From NCBI RefSeq assembly GCF_949987515.2, contig NC_082699.1:77689281-77753280 (forward strand): a stretch of 64,000 nt of DNA, written 5' to 3'. The translations under genes and the position numbers were made by a program. This DNA is from Delphinus delphis (taxonomy: Eukaryota; Chordata; Mammalia; Artiodactyla; Delphinidae). Within the stretch, counting starts at the first letter, position 1, and each line of letters starts with the position of its first letter. Shown piece by piece: positions 48,995-61,495 of the stretch. The notes under the pieces are model-generated. The model saw only the letters and a program-made list of their open reading frames with translations, had not been told where the DNA came from and ran no database searches.

Positions 48995-49480
48995 TGTGTT
49001 TTTAACTGAGCTATAACTGACGGATAACGTTGTATTAGTTCCAGGTGTACAATATAATGACTCAGTATTTGTATATGCTGTGAAAGGACCGCCACAGCAA
49101 GTCTAGTTAACACCCATCACCTCACATAGTGACACATTTCTTTTTCTTGTGATGAGAACTTTTAAGACGTACCCTCTCAGCAACTTTCAAATATGCAAAA
49201 CAGTGTTAATAACTACAGTCACCATGCTGCACATCACATCCCTGGGACTTGCTTATAACCGGAGTCTGTAGCTTTTGAGCCCTGCACCCATTTCACCCAC
49301 TCCAGCCTCCAGCAACCATAACCTGTTCTCTGTATCTATGAGCTTTTTTTCTTTTCATATAAGTGAGGTCACAGTATTTGTCTCTGTCTGACTTATTTCA
49401 CTGAGCACAATGTCCTCAAGGCCCATCCACATTGCTGCAAATGGCAAGATTTCCTTCTTTTTATGGCCAAGTAACATTCC

Positions 49481-49482
<2 letters not shown>
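48995..49482 (-). mobile_element. L1 3'-end copy adjoining the TG repeat
   Basis: The plus strand carries complement L1 3' text: 'gttccaggtgtacaatataa', 'caacttacctcacatagtga'-like sequence, 'ctgcaaatggcaagatttcc'. It is 5'-truncated at the (TG)n tract. Confidence 0.7.
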
Positions 49483-49527
<45 letters not shown>

Positions 49528-49529
49528 GT
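49483..49529. repeat. (TG)n microsatellite, about 47 bp
   Basis: An almost perfect TG run with one TGCG interruption near its end, sitting where the L1 copy has an AT/TA repeat. It is probably polymorphic between individuals. The 49.4-49.6 kb frames reading CVCVCV or THTHTH are translations of it. Confidence 0.95.
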
Positions 49530-49864
49530 ACGTCTGAAGCGTGCTTTTTTTCCACCCTACTTACAGGAGCCCAGACCAGACGGCCACTTCTGTGCTGACC
49601 CCAGGCTTCATTCTCCCTGGCACACAGCAGATGCCAGGAGCTGGCGGCTGAATGACTGCTGAGCCAGGCACTTCCGTGCTAACCACAGGGATGGGAATGA
49701 CTAAACTAAGTGCTCCTGATAGGACCCTAGGAAACCATTCTATTAACTTGAAGTACAGAAACTTCAAAAAACTGGTAACTATTGATCTTGCAACATTTCT
49801 AGTTCTGAAATTAGATTTCTACTGTGAATTATACTCAAATAAGTTGAAATTTGGCTATTTTATT

Positions 49865-50165
49865 TGCAACGTAATTTGAGATTTACAGAAGAGCTGCAAA
49901 GACAGTACGGAATTCCTGGCCTTCGCCCAGTGCCCACCTCCCCCCATCACCTGCCCCGGAAGTTAACATCTCACACGACACTGGAATATCCGTTAAAATT
50001 AAGACACCAACGTTGGTACAAGAGTACACGCTAGCTGCGGACTTTACTCAGAGCCCCTAGTTTGCCCACTGACGCCCTCTCACTGCTCCAGGACCCCACA
50101 CTGCATTTACTCATGTCTCCCCATCGCCTAGCTGTCAATTTTGTAGACTACCCTCAGGTTGGGAT
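49865..50165 (-). mobile_element. Old L1 3' UTR fragment (L1ME/MC-like)
   Basis: 'gatttacagaagagctgcaaagacagtac', 'aagttaacatctcacacgac' and 'acaccaacgttggtacaaga' (each given in part) follow the complement order of the 3' UTR shared with the copy at 62917-63840. The two fragments are separate insertions. Confidence 0.65.
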
Positions 50166-52892
50166 TGACTTGTTAGTTTTGCTGGTACAGTGTTTTTAAA
50201 AATGTGCCTCTGGCACTACTGAGATCAAAGAGTCAGAAAATTTAAATATACTGTAAATTATCCTTAGTAATCGGGCACATATACCCCAATCCTGTTTTGC
50301 CATCAATCAATCATAGCTTAAGTTCCATCAAATACAAGGTAACCTTTCAACACTTCAACGTGAGCATTAACTACAAATGATCTTCTAGAAGTCTAGATAT
50401 GAAGGGAAAAAGGCATATAAAACAAAATGGCCTTTGGAAAAGCAAATACTAATTGGTCTAGCCATTCCATAGGGCTAGTCCGGGACAAATAAGAAGCTGA
50501 TGTGAATTTCTTGTTAGTTGAAGTTTCATTGGCAATAGTTTTGAAGAGGAGACTGTCTGAACACAACCTAATTTGTACTGTAGCTGTTACATACCTATGG
50601 GTATATGTTTATGTCAGTCATACCCACAAGAGTCTGACGGCAATCAGTTGAAAGAATTTACATAGAAGGTGGAAAATTTTTGGCATAAGGATATGAGCTA
50701 CTGATTAAGCTATTTAAGAAGCCAAATATACATTATTTGTTTTACAAAAGTATACTGATTTCCTTTACATTAGAAAGCGTGTGAGAAATGAAACACTAGA
50801 CGAATCTGTACCTAAGAAACAGAAGCTAGAAGTCAATTCTGTTCTCCCTGCTCGCATCAAAATCAGCAGCAACTGAACCTTTCAGAAAACACAAGTGCTA
50901 TCTGTTTGGCTCGCGAAGTTTTCTCAAGCTCCCGAGGGTCAATTCCTTCCCCTCCACTACCCGTGCACACACAGGCTCGGCCACCACTGCCTCCGGGGCT
51001 GACACTGCTCACCTTGATCACCTTAATCACCTCCAAGCCTTCTTGGTTGGAGTGCTGTTGCTTTCGATCTGTCCTCCACGCTGCTGTCAGGTTTATGTTC
51101 TAAAGTCCAAAAGGTGACCATGTCCCTCCCCTGCCATGAACACCCAGGGCCCCTACGTGCTCTCATCTGAGTACTGACGTCCACACAGGCGACCACAGTG
51201 TCTGAGCTCTAGTCACAGGGCTGACCTGACTGCCAGGTGGAGCTCAAACAGCAGCAGAAGCGCATCAGGGTCGGCAGCAGGGTGAGGATGAGGAAGGCCA
51301 GTCAGGCTGGGTCCTGAGGGACAGCCTGAAAGACACCTGGAGGGGACAAGTCCTGTGCAGGAATGGGGACGTTTCTGGAGTGACAGCAGGGTCAGAGCGG
51401 GCTGCCCAGGGAAACGAGCTTCTCCAGCCTTCCGGTTCTTCTACCTTGTGAAGGAGTATCATCACCTGCGCTATTCTCATACCTCCTTCCACACGGTACC
51501 CTCTACCTGGAAAGTGCCTCCTCTAAGTCCAGTCATCTTTCAAGTGGCCCTTAAACTTATTCATTCATTTTTTCACTTAAATAAGATTTAGCGAATGTTA
51601 CTGTGTGCCCGGGATCATGCCAAACACAGGGTTTAGGGCAGAGAACACAGCAGATGTTATCTTTGTCCTCGTGGATCTTAAAATATAGTGGAAGCAGGCA
51701 GACAAAATGCAAACAAGTAAATATCTAGTAATTAAAACCTGAGAAAGTAGAATTAAAAATTAAGACCCTGAGCAGGACCCTAAGGTGGAGGATGTTTCTG
51801 CAGCCCCCTAGGGAGGTCAGCAGTCTGTACGGGAGAGGACGCCGAGGCTGAGCTTTAGAAGAGCCGGCGATGGGGGACCTCCCCGGGGCCTTCTCACCTC
51901 GGCTACACTTCCACCATGGCACCTGTGACGTGGACCTGGGGTGGCTTGTTTTGAGTATGAGGATCCTTTTTAAATACAGAATAACTTCTTGGGCTCCCAA
52001 ATGCCAGCAGTCATACCTCCTGTGATAACTGCTTATCTACACACAGCTCTAAGGAGACTTCGCAGTAATTCTCAGGCCACCCTGGGACTAATGTTTGAGC
52101 ACTGATGGTGCTATTAATGTGACATAGCCATTTTCGTATCCTTTCCTGCTTTCTACTTTTACACTGGGTGGTGCACTTCTCTGTCCAGTGATGGGGTAAA
52201 TGCCCTGAGGAACGGTGTCTTACACTTGTGAGCGTCTCCCCCGGGTCCACCCAGCAAAGGGCAGGCCGATGCACAGGGTGGGCTTCTGCGCCCACGCCAG
52301 GGCCTCACTCTCCAGGTCAAACTGAGTCCCAAGTGATTCAAGGTGATCGGGTCACAACTTTCACCAAGGCAGTCTGGCTTCCGAGCCAGTTTTTGAACCA
52401 CTGTGTTCTGTCTTATCCCACTTGGGCCTCAGTGAGTGGGATGGTCTTCCACATGGCTGCTCTAGTGTGGAACATGTCCTCTGTGATAGAAAGTCAGAGC
52501 AGTAACAGCCACAGTCTATAAACTGCACTGTGACAGGTACTTGTGGTAGTAGTTTATACACATACACACACCGATCTGCTGAACAGCCACACCAACCCTA
52601 CAAAATATTATTTTCTTCGTTGTGGAAATAAGAAACCAGGTCCAAAACCATGAGGCTAGGAAATGGCAGAGCTCAGCTGAGCTGGACTCTATCTTGATCC
52701 AAAGCTGCGTCCTCACACCACACTGGACCATGTTCTGGATGGGCTGGGGAACCACACCTCGGGTCCCCGGTGTCCCCTCCCCTGCAGTGGGAGCTACAGG
52801 CAGAGACAGGAACTGGTGTCCTGCAAGAGTTACTAACGGGGAGGAGTGCCCTTGGTGGAAACAAGAGCAGACAGACCTCCAGAACACACTTC

Positions 52893-52927
52893 TACGCGTG
52901 CACGCGCACGCATGCGCGCACACACGC
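52893..52927. repeat. 35-bp alternating purine-pyrimidine run (Z-DNA type)
   Basis: From 52893 to 52927 purine and pyrimidine alternate without a break, mostly CG and CA steps (for example cgcgtgcacgcgcacgcatg). It contains many CpG steps in an otherwise CpG-poor intron. No function is shown. Confidence 0.85.
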
Positions 52928-53256
52928 TACAGCTGCCACTATGGCTCTTTGACGTGCCGCTTCTGTACTTTCGTGTGTCAAAATACCCGAGACCGCAAAG
53001 ACTCACGGCGACGAGGACCGCTGTGCACGCAGCCTTCTTGGTGCTGTGCTTGGCCGGACGCGCTCACAACCAAGAGGCGAGACCACGGCTTTCTGGCAGA
53101 ATGCTACGCCTTTAAACATCTGCTTGCCCTCAGCATGACCAGAGTGACTGTCAGCCTTTTATATCACGACTTTCACACGGAAAGGAGAAAACCGCATACC
53201 ACGGGGGAGGGGTCCGCCTAACGCGGTCGCCTATTACGATAAAGCAGGCTAATTAC

Positions 53257-53311
53257 CTTGACTGAGTCCAGTAAACTCCTAGGAAAAAATCGCTTCAAAC
53301 CAACATCTTTT
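53257..53311 (-). CDS. PTK2: PTK2 exon: FERM F2 lobe (residues 198-216)
   Basis: A 55-nt exon with a TTTCAG acceptor and a GTAATT donor. It reads (GA)A AAA GAT GTT..., giving KDVGLKRFFPRSLLDSVK after the split Glu198. It is the 5'-most PTK2 exon in the window. One change from human as recalled: Arg for Lys209. It ends at Lys216, the first residue of the KAKTLRK basic patch. The preceding exon (expected to end NYEVLE) was not found up to 64000, so it lies beyond the window. Confidence 0.97.
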
Positions 53312-54839
53312 CTGAAATACAAAAAGAAGTGTATTAACAAATAACACCACCAAATCGATGAATAACATGACATTGTCGCAAGAACATAAAAGCAGTTTAA
53401 ATTATTTACCCTTCCACATGTTATTCTAGAAGGAAATAAGTATAATAAAGCTCCAATGTACCCGCACAGTCATGGAACAGGTGGGACAAGTAATTTTCTA
53501 GATCTGTGCAGGAAACACCGATACAAGCTGGTTTAGGTAGAAAGTCTTTTTTTTTTAAGTCTTACTATTGCAAACCCTCTAAAATATTGCCTCTTTGTAA
53601 ATTACAACAGTAAACAAACTGTTCTTCTTTGAGCATTGTTTGAAGGTTAGCCTTATAAACCTCGATTCCAACTGGGTAACGCACTGTATTTGTATAGAAA
53701 GTAGACTGGCCTGATTAGGGAAAGATCTGGGATATAGCAGGGAAGCTTAAATACCTTAGATTAATCCTAAAGGTTGACTGTTTTTAAAAATAAACTTTTT
53801 GATTAACATTAATCAATGTTTATAATCTCAGTTTCACACAGGAAACAAAACAAAAAAAGAGAAATTAAGTGAGTGGCCTAAGGTCAAAAAGCTGAATGTG
53901 TGAAAATGCTGAAAATCCCAGTCATTTTCTTTAGATCAAGCTACAAAATCAATCGTTAGTAACAAGAGCCTCAAAGCATTCCGGCCAAGAAAACCGATGG
54001 AAAGAACGGCTCACTCTCATTTTCTACTTACTTTGGGTACTAAGTGAGCCAGGCTTTTGGCCACTAGAGGGCAATCGTGCGCTAGTAAGATGAAATATAG
54101 CCTCTAGACATGAAAGATTATCAGGAGACACATGGAAAATATAAAAGGATCAAGAAGGAGAAAAGCGAAATAAAGGTACCTTTTCAGGATTACATAAAAA
54201 AATAAAATGAACATAAAGTATATTAAAAAAATAAAACAGGGATGACTTCTTCACACGTAATTGTAAGTTAGCAAGTATTACCAATGAAACCATAGAAAAC
54301 ATGTCAGAGTTTATATGGTTGACTCTAGATCCGAACATTTTAATCCCCTATTCCATACTCTACTAGTTAGTACCTAAACCGACGAACTCCTTGCTAAATC
54401 CTGGTCTCAGTTCTCATATTCTTTTTCACTCTGTGGTGATGATGATGACACTGTTCACTGCTCCCGTACACAGTCCTTCCTCAGCTCCTATGACACACTG
54501 TTTTCTGGATTTACTTATCAGCAAATTCATGTAACTCCTGGCTTTCCATTTATTTTTCTAACCACTTTTGTTTATAACTTCCCTTCCTTATCTTTTCAGA
54601 TATGAACAGGGAAAAGTGTCCACCCAAGTTCTTCCACTTTTTGTTGCCTCCTAAAAAGACAGGAACTTTGCATTTTAAGGATTTGGGTGCTAATCACTAT
54701 GGGAAGTAGCAAAATAAGCACATAAAAGATAAACCAACACCCTAGAATCTTAGAGGCATTATTCCTGAGCACTTTCTTCCCTGTCTGCCTTTGCAGGCAG
54801 CTGTTCCATAATATAAAGAACTTATTTTCACAGAGGGAG

Positions 54840-54990
54840 CCCTGCACTGGAACCCTGGCTTTGCCGCAGGAGGATTTGGCTATGCCTTCATGCCTGTCAA
54901 CCTCAGTGACCCACGTGTAAAATAGGGATGCTAATCCCTGCTGCCAACGGCGGTGCTGAGGAGACAGTGAGAATGTGTTAAGTCCCTAGA
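54840..54990 (+). mobile_element. MIR-like ancient SINE
   Basis: 'gcactggaaccctggctttg', 'ctgtcaacctcagtgaccca' and 'gtgtaaaatagggatgctaa' occur in MIR order, with strong divergence. Confidence 0.55.
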
Positions 54991-55514
54991 ACTCTACACG
55001 GGTAGTTCCCCTTCCCCCGGAAGCACCCGGGATGCCCCTCCTGTCTGGCGAGAGTCTGGTCTACAGGCCTGACTAGCCGTCATCATGAGCAGAGGGAGGC
55101 GTGACCTGATGGTGCCAAGAGCAGACGTGCTGTAGGGAGGAGGGGAGGACACAGGCTGGAAGGCAGGTATGAGGGAGGCTCTGCTGGGAGCCCGGAGGAG
55201 GGTGGTGGGAGGGAGGGTGGGCAGCAGAGGCTCAGGGATGCTCTGGACGCAGAGCCAGCAGCGCTGAATGAAAGGTGACAAGGGAAGGCCGAGGCACCAG
55301 GAAGAGGAAGGCCGGGGGCCCAGGCGTGCCTCCTGGGACTTCTGCTTCTGGAGAGGGGTCGAGCAGGGTGCACGAGACCTCCTGGTGGAGATCTCAAGGA
55401 GGCAGCTGGCCACGGAAGTCTTTGGATGGGGGGCAGGGAACACCAGGGCCAGGGATGCCCTCTTCCCCACGGTGAGGCCATCAGCTGCCACTACTCAACA
55501 CAGCTCTGCGGCTA

Positions 55515-55592
55515 TCAGTTGGCCAAAAAGTTCGTTCGGGTTTTTCCATAAGATATTACAGAAAACCCAAACGAACATTTTGGCCAACCCAG
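55515..55592. mobile_element. 78-bp mariner-type hairpin with TA target copies
   Basis: Two nearly complementary arms (ggccaaaaagttcgttcggg and, on the other strand, ggccaaaatgttcgtttggg) are separated by a short loop (ataagatattac). TA dinucleotides flank the element at 55513-55514 and 55593-55594. The arms match the terminal repeats of cetartiodactyl mariner elements as I recall them. The expanded bovine miR-2284/miR-2285 precursors are thought to derive from such hairpins. In either orientation the transcript would fold into a 27-bp stem with three or four mismatches. Whether it is processed is unknown. Confidence 0.8.
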
Positions 55593-58500
55593 TATTTTTC
55601 TTAGAGTCCAATGGAAAGTAGAAAATTTATCATACTCATTTTTGTCACAAATGGAAAAATTAAAGATGGACCAAGGGGGTTGAATTTTTCTGTGCGAAAA
55701 TAAAGCCTATTACTAGGTGTTACTTTTACTTCCAAGGTGAGAACAACTCCATTTAAGGAAGAAAAAGCTAAGGCCAACTAATGTTTAGCAAGTATGCAGT
55801 TTAGTTTTTCCAACTACTTTTGAGTAATAATGAGTCTGTAACACCTGCCCATACATTAGAACCCTTTAAAATGGGACACATGGCAAGTGAGAAAATAAAA
55901 ATGAGGATAAAGTACACAGAATCGCTGGGAGAATTCCACACCACCACCACCCCGCTCCACACATTCTGATTCAACTTTACCAAGAAGCCCATCTACGAGG
56001 CTTGGCGGTGGAGGACACTGGGAAACAGCTCAGGTGCTGCGCTCACGGTTTTAGGGAAAGCCTCCTGAGACATCTGCATTCAGCACTCTCCAAGAAGCCT
56101 GGCAGGGCCACAGAGGCTGTCCCATTTCACACGTGGCCACCTCCCTCCAGCCTGTGTCGGGCACTGGCTTACGAGGAGCTGTCTGATGGGCAGCAGGCTA
56201 GCTCTCAGCTTTATGTGACATAAAACTCACTTGAACCCAAAGTCTGTACAGCCGTGAGGTAAGATGAACAAAACAGTAAACACTACTGATGTCGCACAAA
56301 CAAAATAAAACTACTGGCCTTTATAATGAGGCAATTCTTTACTATGTAAATAATTATCAAAGGGTAGATCCTAAATACAGGTAAACTCATTTGACTAAAA
56401 CTAGCTTTCATGAAACTTTTAGGACACAGCCACCCCCCAATTCCCAAACCCCAGTATCAGGCTGTCAGATTTCCCACGTGAGCCCAAAGGAACCTTCTTA
56501 ACCCACACGTGCAGTTAACGAGATACTAATATTAGGTGAGAACGCACTGTCCACAAGAGTAGCCCCATGAAGGATTCACACTTAAATTAGCTAAGATTCA
56601 GTTAACAATCTAGTTCCCAGCTGCACCGGCTCCACTTCAGGTGCTCAGAGCCATGGGGGCTAAGGGCGCCCGCGCTGGCTGGGCGGACAGGACACTTCAC
56701 AGCCTAGGGCCTGCAGTGGTGGCGTGGGCTTACAGCAAGAAAATCTCGGCCTCGGCTCCCTGGCCCCCGGGGCTCCTCAGAGAGGGCGGTGGGCCCGGCC
56801 ACACAGCCCCACAGGGACAACCACGACTGCCCGGGACTCCGGGGGGCCCGCTCAGCAAGACCACCGCGGATCCCGCAGGAGGAAGTGGGGGCCAGACAGG
56901 AGCCTGGGCTGGGGCTGCCCATGCACGGAAGCAGATCTCCCAGTAACTCTTCCTCCGACTTTTCTCTAAGATGCAACTCACTCTGATTTGAAGCTTCAAA
57001 GAAAGCAAGCCTGTTGTACTCCCCCGCTTCCCCACACTGGGCATCACGTTAGATATGGGTGGGGGAGGGGGAGAGGGGAGTCACCGCCCTGCGGTCTCTT
57101 CCTCAGGTGAGACCCTGATGCGAGCTGTGCAAGCGCGTGACAGGCACCATGAGACAGCACCATGAGAGAGCCCAGAAAGTTACTCGTTGAGATCTGGGGT
57201 GTCTGGGGCTTAAAACTGTATTTGTGATCAATTTTAAACCAGAATTTTCTGAGTTAACGTTTAATTTACCTCTGTCCTTCTAATGAAACGTTCAGACCAC
57301 TGCTGGCTGATGAGGCTGTCTTGCTCTTTCCCTTCTGTCCAACTTCGGAGCTCTGCCCCCTCCCATGACTGCGTCATCCTCCCGCTCCCCTGACCACACT
57401 CGCCGTCGATGGTCCAGGCAGCAGGCGCCGCTCCCCGCATCAGGGGGAAGAGGTGCCGCCCAGCAGTCCATACCCCGCACCAGCTCCCCGATGGATCTTT
57501 CTAGAGCGCACTCGGTCCGCCTAGCTACTCCTAGCCTGGGGGCCTTGTCCTGCGCACACATGCGTTCACGCCCAAAACCCATGACACAGCAGGCCTTGGG
57601 AGGCCTGAGGCTTGAATAGCTTTATTTACATACATTAAGCTTCTTATAAGTGAATTCTCAGGCCAAGTATAAACTTATCTCTCCTTCCGCACTACTTCTG
57701 AGAAGATACAGACCTTGTCTGTTGGCTTTAACTAATTAATACTTTGTGGACATAACTCTTATAAATTTAAAGCCCCAGCAAAAAAGGCAACCAAAAACGA
57801 CTTTAAAATAAAACTATAATGCACGTTTTCATACAGTATCCCTAACTTATCCTCGCCCCAAATCTCTCAAGAATTGAGTATCATTAAGAATATCACTGAG
57901 GTCCTTTAACCTCTCAAATGATACCTTAAGCCTCTTAAAAACTGATAAAACTTAAAATTCTCTAACTTCAATGGAAATTGCTGTTTGCTTCTTAATGATC
58001 CTCTCTCTCCTTCAACCTGAGTAATGAGAAGTCATCTTTTGGCCAGGTACACCAGGTGATGCTGCCTTCCTCTCCTGGAGCCAGGTGTGGCCATGTGACA
58101 CTGTTTCAGCCAATGTCCCTCTCAGGGAAAGCACTACCTGCACATATGTGTCCTTAAAGGGGGCTGGGAGAGAGAGAAAAGGTCCATCTCCTCCTCCTTG
58201 TGACAGGCAAGGTCAACCAGCCATCCTAGGCTACCAGGTGGCAGCTACGGATGATGGTGGCAAGATTCAAGGGGCCTAGTGCCCTGGTGATGAGAAGCAC
58301 TGACTGCCTAGCACTTGTTTTATGTGAAAGAGAAAGTACCTTCTTAGTTAAGCCACTGTCAATCAATTCATGCCAAATCTGTGAGCATCCCCTTCACTGA
58401 TAAATTATCACAGGCAGCTAAAAAAAGCACTAGATTATTACTGACAATAAAGACAATTTTTAAAAATGAATGAAAACAATGCACAATTAGAATTAACCTC

Positions 58501-60810
58501 AGCTAATTTTATATCACAAATTTATTCACTGAGGAAGTACCGATGGAATACCTAATAAACATCAGACACTTTGCTAAGTGCTGGAAATACCAGGAGGTCC
58601 CTACATCAATACAGCTTACTCTAGTAGAGAAGAGAGACAGTTACACAAACAACTACAGCAAAATACATTAAATGCAAAGATGATTAAAAATGAATTTCTA
58701 AAAAAAGCAAACCACTTAATAAGGAAATGAGCAGAACTGAAAAGATATGTGATTCATTTAAAATAATTTCACAGTATAATTCTGTACGTTGAAGAAGAAT
58801 CATTGGTACATAAGTTTCTTCCTTCTACAGTATCACAATAGGAACCATAATTTTAACACTGTGTTATTAGCTTATTTTGGTTCCATTTGTCATTGTCAGC
58901 AATGCAGTTTTTAAGCTTGATAACAAAACATTTTTCTTAACACAGCTCATCTGACTCCTGTCTCTGATTTACAGGAGGCGTAAATAAAAGAGCCACCCGA
59001 GTACACTCCAGAGTGCGCCCTGCAGGGTAAGACCCCGGGAGGCCACATTCTGGGCCTGCGGCTGGGCCTGCGGCTGGATATTCACGGCCAGTACTTCCCC
59101 TCTGCCTACAGAAGAGGCACCTTGGTCCTACCAGGGTTGGAAAGACATAGAGAAAAGAGACCAATTAACTCTTTAGTTGGTTTAAAGAAAAAATGCAAAC
59201 GTTTTTAGATAGTGCTTTTCCCACCCTCCGAAGTTGGGCCTGATTATTTATTGCATAATTGAAAACAGTTATTTTGAAATGTGGTAAAGCTGAAGGAGTT
59301 TTCTTTAGTACATTATAAATTACAGAGACTGTCCATACATTTTCTGGCAAAACTAAGCAACTATATGGACTATTTCACAGTTTTTCTCCTTACTGGCAAG
59401 AAAAACCAGAACCCCAAAATAAACTAACAAGAAACATTCTGCATTGATGTATAATTCTTTTCCATACTGAGAAAATATTTACACTTCTAAGTGGCTCTAG
59501 GCTACTAGCAGAAACCAGTAGGAAAGGGCAATGCTGACCCCCCGGAGGCCCTGGCTGCCGGTCCCCGGGCAGGACAGCCTCAGTGTGCTTGGAGAACCAC
59601 TTCCCAGCCATACCTCGTCCACAGCCCTGGGTGGGCCTTTTCAACAGCTGCGGTGGAAGACAGAACCCAGGGAACAGTACTGAGAAAATATCACGATTCA
59701 ACTAGAATTGCGAAGGAGTAAAGAATCTTCACCTTCCAAGAACAAGGTGAAATAAAGAAAACTACAAGATGACAGGAGCAGAATTTTACCACCGAAGACA
59801 CATATCAAAGAATTTCTAAACAATATACTTTAAGAAAAAGGGAACTGCTATCAGAAGACAGGCTGAGCTACAACAATGAATGTTTAACCAACACAGTAAT
59901 AAACAAGTAGGTCTGTAGGACCCCACCCTATACACCCAAAGTGCTGGAGGTGAAGAGGGCTGACCCAATGCCGCCCGCAGGTGGGGATGCTGGACCTGGA
60001 CTGAGCTGGGACCTGAGGGAGGGTGAGTTGTGCCATTCACTCCCTGGCTCTTGTCAGATGCCCACTCCGGAGGCCCACTCATCAGTCTTGGGCCACCAGG
60101 CTTTGATTCAAGCCACTCGGGAGCTTCAGGAAGTCAGAGGAACAGCAGATTGAGACAGCCCAGAAACCCCAGAGTCACTGTCAGATACAGAGCACAAAAC
60201 AGCTGGCATGAAAAGCTTGACGAAATAAACGGCACAATCACATACGTGAGCAACAGAGATTACCAGGAATGGAGAGCGTATTACACAACACAGGAAACTG
60301 AATTTCTGGAAGTGAAAATTATAAGTGGTGAAGTGAAAAACCAAATGGACAGGGTATGCCAAGAAGACACTACTTAAAAGGGAATTAAGGATTTAGAAGA
60401 AAAATCTAAAGAAATCACACACACACTGCCACAAGAAATAGAGATGAAAGATGTTAAGAGATATAAAGGCTGAAAAAACATGCAGTTGACAATTAAAGAG
60501 ATAATGGCATATATTTTCCAGGTGAAAAACATGAATCCACAGAATCAGGAAAGTACATCTTGTTCCAAGTTGGGCTTATAAAAAAGAAACCCAAGTCTAA
60601 GACATGGTGAAACTAGAGAAGACCAAAAACAGGAGATTCTTCAACTTTTTGTATGTTTATAGTTTCTTTCTAATAAATGACTGGAGAAAAATGATCTTCC
60701 ACTAGTCCACAGAGAAAGTCTCAACAAAAGTCAAAGAAGCTCTTATCACAGAGACCATACTCCCTGATCATAATGCAATTAAGCTAGAAGTTAATTTTCA
60801 AAAGAAAGTC

Positions 60811-61042
60811 AGGGCTTCCCTAGTGGTGCAGTGGTTAAGAATCCGCTTGCCAATGCAGGTGACTTGGGTTTGAGTCCTGGTCCAGGAAAATCCCACATGC
60901 TGCAGAGCAACTAAGCCCGTGAGCCCCAACTACTGAGCCTGCACTCTAAAGCCCGCAAGCCACAACTACTGAGCCCGCGTGCTGCAACTACTAAAGCCTA
61001 GGCACCTAGAGCCCGTGCTCTGCAACAAGAAAAGCCACTGCA
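60811..61042 (+). mobile_element. CHR-1-like SINE, 5' part
   Basis: The head at 60811 (agggcttccctagtggtgca) and long-SINE body run to 'aaaagccactgca', where the U6/L1 insertion begins. The element continues at 61351. Confidence 0.92.
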
Positions 61043-61149
61043 GTGCTCACTTCGGCAGCACATATACTAAAATTGGAAAGATACAGAGAAGACTAGCGTG
61101 GCCCCTGCACAAGGATGACACGCAAATTCGTGAAGCATTCCATATTTTT
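61043..61149 (+). pseudogene. RNU6 (pseudogene): U6 snRNA retrocopy, full length (107 nt)
   Basis: The segment matches U6 spliceosomal RNA over its whole 107 nt, from gtgctcacttcggcagcaca to ccatattttt. I count about six differences from the human sequence as recalled, including A for G7 and A for G in 'gaagcattcc'. The ACAGAG box and the AGC triad are intact. It lies inside a SINE with no U6-type PSE or TATA box upstream, and its 3' end is fused directly to L1 sequence. It is best read as a dead retrocopy. Confidence 0.95.
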
Positions 61150-61350
61150 AAGCAGCCGCATAGCACAGGGAGATCAGCTCAGTGCTTTGTGACCACCTAG
61201 AGGGGTGGGATAGGGAGGGTGGGAGGGAGAGTCAAGAGGGAGGAGATATGGGGAAATATATATATGTATAGCTGATTCACTCTGTTATAAAGCAGAAACT
61301 AACACAGCATTGTAAAGCAATTATACTCCAATAAAGATGTTAAAAAAAAA
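61150..61350 (+). mobile_element. L1 3' end fused to U6, with A tail
   Basis: Directly after the U6 T run comes L1 3' UTR (aagcagccgcatagcacagg), a G-rich stretch (61201-61232) and the terminus 'ccaataaagatgttaaaaaa', followed by an A run. The 13-bp duplication aaaagccac(t/c)(g/t)ca flanks the U6+L1 unit at 61030-61042 and 61351-61363. U6 and L1 therefore inserted together in one event, by template switching during reverse transcription. Confidence 0.93.
61201..61232 (+). repeat. G-rich tract of the L1 3' UTR (possible G-quadruplex)
   Basis: aggggtgggatagggagggt then gggagggag has at least five runs of three or more G within 30 nt, with short loops. This polypurine tract is a known feature of L1 3' UTRs. 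Confidence 0.75.
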
Positions 61351-61495
61351 AAAAGCCACCTCAATGAGAAGCCTGCACACTGCAACAGAGACTAGCCCCG
61401 GCTCACCGCAACTAGAGAAAGCCTGTGCACAGCAACAAAGGCCAAACGCACCCAAAAATAAATAAAAATTTTAAATAAATAAATAAATAAAAGAC
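61351..61495 (+). mobile_element. CHR-1-like SINE, 3' part after the U6/L1 insertion
   Basis: The SINE resumes with aaaagccacctcaatgagaa and ends in an (AAAT)n tail (61456-61492). Joining 60811-61042 and 61364-61495 gives one complete long SINE. Confidence 0.92.

Larger units (their letters stand above)
44951..53256 (-). other. PTK2: PTK2 intron between exons 198-216 and 217-263
   Basis: An 8.3-kb intron. It contains L1-like fragments (about 45100-45560, low certainty), L2-like stretches (about 47480-47650, 51430-51560), L1 3' UTR copies on the minus strand (48995-49482 and 49865-50165) with a TG microsatellite, and an alternating purine-pyrimidine run (52893-52927). 45780-47480 and 47880-48700 are GC-richer unique sequence without a recognisable exon. 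Confidence 0.75.

Noticed and set aside
52622..53221. 199-codon plus-strand frame, the longest in the window.
   Set aside because: It runs through the alternating CG/CA repeat (HAHACAHTR text) and unique intron. No homology is recognised, and it ends just before a real exon on the other strand.
54994..55491. 165-codon minus-strand frame, serine- and proline-rich.
   Set aside because: Low-complexity composition from a G/A-rich strand, with no known domain.
61043..61149. Functional U6 snRNA gene.
   Set aside because: The body is complete, but it is fused to L1 sequence, flanked by an L1-type duplication and sits in a SINE without a polymerase III type 3 promoter.
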